Below, piece by piece: positions 61,082-63,186 of a stretch of 63,186 nt of DNA (its first letter is position 1; the number at the start of each line of letters is the position of its first letter). Location of the stretch: the NCBI GenBank assembly GCA_025929535.1, contig JAICLZ010000018.1, positions 1 through 63,186 of the forward strand. Direction: 5' to 3'. A program made the position numbers and the translations under genes. Origin of the DNA: Gemmatimonadaceae bacterium (GTDB lineage Bacteria; Gemmatimonadota; Gemmatimonadetes; Gemmatimonadales; Gemmatimonadaceae). Below the pieces are notes generated by a model, which ran no database searches, had not been told where the DNA came from, and saw only the letters and a list, made by a program, of their open reading frames with translations.

Positions 61082-63186
61082 TGCGCTTGACGAAGCTCGA
61101 GCTGCAGGGATTCAAGTCATTCGCCGATTACACCTCGCTCGTCTTCGAGCCGGGCGTTACGGCGGTGGTCGGCCCGAACGGATGCGGCAAGTCGAACGTC
61201 TCCGATGCCGTGCGGTGGGTGCTGGGCGAGCAGCGCGCAAAGACACTCCGCGGCGCCAAGATGGAAGAGGTGATCTTCCAGGGCTCGTCCTCCCGCCGGC
61301 CCGTGAACATCGCCGAGGTATCGCTGCACTTCTCGAACGACGACGGCGCGCTCGCCGTTCCGTTCAAGGAAGTGGTGATCACGCGCCGGCTCTCGCGCAG
61401 CGGCGAGAGTGAGTACATGCTGAACGGCGCGTCGTGCCGCCTGCGCGACATCCACGACATGGTGCGCGGCACGGGACTCGGCGCGGACAGCGGCGTCGTG
61501 ATCGAAGCGAAGATGATCGACGCGCTGCTCTCGGATCGCCCCGACGATCGGCGCGAGCTGTTCGAGGAGGCTGCGGGCGTGGGCCTCTATCGCGATCGCC
61601 GCCGCACCACGGCGCGCCGCCTCGAGGAGACCACGGTCGACCTTTCGCGCCTCGACGATCTAATCTCCGAGGTGCAAAGCCAGGTGCGCTCGCTCGCACG
61701 CCAGCGCAAGAAGGCCGAGCGGCACGGCGAGCTGATGGCGCGCCGCTTCGTGGCCGAGATCACGCTCGTCTCGCGCGAGATGGACTCGTGGCAGGCGGAG
61801 CTCGCGACACTCGAGCAGCAGGTCGCATCGCTTCGCGAAGCGCTCCCCGCGGCCGAGCAGCGCGTGCACGAGGTGGAGCTCCAGCGTGAAGCGGCATACG
61901 GTGCGCGCACAGCCGCGGAAGCCGGCCGCACGGAGCTTTCGCGCCTGGTGAGTGAGCAGCGCGCGAACGCGATGTCGCTCGAGAGTGAGCTCAAGGTGGC
62001 GGAGGAGCGCCAGCGCAACGCGTTCGCGCGCCGCGAGCGTGCGGATGCGGAGCGGCGCTCGGGCCAGGAGCTCGGCAACCGGCTGGCCGAGGATCGCGAC
62101 TCCGTGGCGCAGGAGCGCGCGCGTCTCGAGGGCGAGCTCGCGCAGGCACGCGAGACGCTCGCGGCACGCACGGATGCCGAGGCGCGCGCGCGGGACGCGG
62201 TGACGAGCGCCCGGCACGCCTTCGAGCAGCACGAGCGCCGCACGCGCGAGCTCCGCGACGAAGGCCGGCGGCTGGAGCTCGACCGCGAGGGTGCCGAGCG
62301 CGAGCAGCGCGAGCTCGCGCAGCGCGCCGAGCAGCTCGGCGCCGACAGGGAGCAGATTGCCGAGGCGTTGAGCGCGGCGGCGAGCGAGTTGCAGCTCGCC
62401 GAGCGTCACAAGCAAGAGGCGGACGCCGCGGCGACCGAGTTGGCGGCGGCCGTCACCACCGCACGGAGCGCCGCGGATGCTGCGCGCGCGCGTGAGAGCA
62501 CCGCGCGCACCGAGCGGCTGCACGCCGAGGAGCAGTGGACCGCGCTGCAGGGAAAGGTGCACGGACTCGAGGGGCTCGAGCGCGATCGCGTGGGACTCGC
62601 GCCAGCGGCCGCGCAGCTGCTGAAAGATCGCGATCAGTTCGGCGAGGGGGCAATCGTCGGTCCGCTCTCGGACTTCGTGTCCACGGGCGCTGCGTCCGCG
62701 CAATCGGTCGAGCGATTTCTCGGCCCCCAGGTACACGCGATCCTCGTGCGTGATCGCGCGGCCGCCGAGTCGATCCGTGCGTGGCATGCACGCACGGATC
62801 CGGGGCCGCTGCTGCTACTGCCGCTGGATGCTCCTTCGAATGGCGCATCCGAATCCGGCGCGCTCGCGGATCTCGTCGAGGCGGCGGAGCCGGCCAGGTC
62901 GTGGATTCGCGCGCTGCTCGGTCAGGTGAAGCAGGAGGAGAGCGGCACTGCCTTCGTGGACGCACGTGGCGCCGTGTGGCTGCCCGGCTCGGCGCCGGGA
63001 CCCGGCCCGCTGCGTCGTCGCGCGGAGCTCGCGGAGGCGCGCGCGGCGCTCGCGCGCGCGGAGATTTCGCGCGCCGGGCTGGTGCGCGAGGCGGATGAGG
63101 CGCGCGCGCATCTGCAGCACGCGGAGGCGGAGGTCGCGAAGGCGATCGAAGTCTCGAGTGCCGCGCAGCAGGGGATGCGGCGTGCG
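61081..63186 (+). CDS. smc: Chromosome segregation protein SMC, partial
   Basis: 702 residues visible from GTG at 61081; cut by the window end. N-terminal ABC-type head: LTKLELQGFKSFADYTSLVF and Walker A VVGPNGCGKSN, VRWVLGEQRAKTLRGAKMEE, GLGADSGVVIEAKMIDALLS. Long coiled coil from about residue 170, then hinge from about 520 (VGPLSDFVSTGAASAQSVER). SMC condenses and segregates chromosomes with ScpA/B, which are not in the window. Frame overlaps the SPOR gene by one base. Confidence 0.95.
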   Translation, partial: MRLTKLELQGFKSFADYTSLVFEPGVTAVVGPNGCGKSNVSDAVRWVLGEQRAKTLRGAKMEEVIFQGSSSRRPVNIAEVSLHFSNDDGALAVPFKEVVITRRLSRSGESEYMLNGASCRLRDIHDMVRGTGLGADSGVVIEAKMIDALLSDRPDDRRELFEEAAGVGLYRDRRRTTARRLEETTVDLSRLDDLISEVQSQVRSLARQRKKAERHGELMARRFVAEITLVSREMDSWQAELATLEQQVASLREALPAAEQRVHEVELQREAAYGARTAAEAGRTELSRLVSEQRANAMSLESELKVAEERQRNAFARRERADAERRSGQELGNRLAEDRDSVAQERARLEGELAQARETLAARTDAEARARDAVTSARHAFEQHERRTRELRDEGRRLELDREGAEREQRELAQRAEQLGADREQIAEALSAAASELQLAERHKQEADAAATELAAAVTTARSAADAARARESTARTERLHAEEQWTALQGKVHGLEGLERDRVGLAPAAAQLLKDRDQFGEGAIVGPLSDFVSTGAASAQSVERFLGPQVHAILVRDRAAAESIRAWHARTDPGPLLLLPLDAPSNGASESGALADLVEAAEPARSWIRALLGQVKQEESGTAFVDARGAVWLPGSAPGPGPLRRRAELAEARAALARAEISRAGLVREADEARAHLQHAEAEVAKAIEVSSAAQQGMRRA

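Overview
The window is one contiguous piece of a GC-rich bacterial chromosome, densely coding and with no insertion sequence, prophage, rRNA or CRISPR array that I can see. The best guess for the host is a member of Gemmatimonadota. This is inference from the gene set: a PadR regulator with an ADOP-type MacB permease, DUF4159/DUF4175 partners, many lipoproteins and secreted TolB/BNR propellers, an M13 peptidase, methylmalonyl-CoA epimerase, and rpsF-rpsR-DUF2232-rplI. No gene-free stretch exceeds about 200 bases.

Layout. 1-10471 (minus) is a tightly packed unit of six genes: rsmI, a DUF4159 protein, a very long Gln-rich DUF4175 membrane protein, a TPR protein, a secreted protein usually mis-named 'asparagine synthetase B', and a JAMM-DinG helicase fusion that runs off the left edge. 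The DUF4159/DUF4175 junction carries an 11-bp tandem array that reads as a chain of stop-start coupled three-codon ORFs. 10578-20040 is mainly housekeeping: trxA, mce, a lipoprotein, pdxJ, an HPt-like protein without its histidine, a UPF0104 flippase-like protein, ispE, tRNA-Gln, a second 11-bp tandem array, prs, rplY (ctc), pth and ychF. 20211-25480 holds a propeller lipoprotein, a methyltransferase, a Ser/Thr kinase with TolB-like and TPR domains, and small proteins. 25681-27948 is a three-gene envelope/stress-type operon (holin-family membrane protein, helical membrane protein, DUF3618 protein) closed by a strong terminator.

28126-46357 is an accessory-metabolism and envelope region: M13 peptidase, padR with an operator over its promoter, ADOP permease, DinB, DUF2071, penicillin-acylase-type lipoprotein, small DUF proteins, a non-classical SDR, an ICMT-like methyltransferase, a truncated PH-like gene running into an alkyltransferase-like gene, small membrane proteins and phhA. 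46437-52014 has a sortilin/BNR secreted protein, a GT-C glycosyltransferase and a phosphoribosyltransferase-HAD fusion. 52095-54200 is rpsF-rpsR-DUF2232-rplI with a structured leader. 54358-63186 is rsfS, a metallopeptidase-TolB-Omp85 fusion, two SPOR-domain proteins and smc (cut by the right edge), nearly all overlapping at start/stop codons.

Regulation. Several upstream regions fit TTGnnn-N17-TAnnnT, often with the -10 only 5-8 bases before the start codon, so very short or absent leaders look common. The most unusual items are the coupled mini-ORF array, the peptidase-propeller-Omp85 fusion, the SPOR/SPOR/SMC cluster, the JAMM-DinG and PRTase-HAD fusions, and the padR operator.
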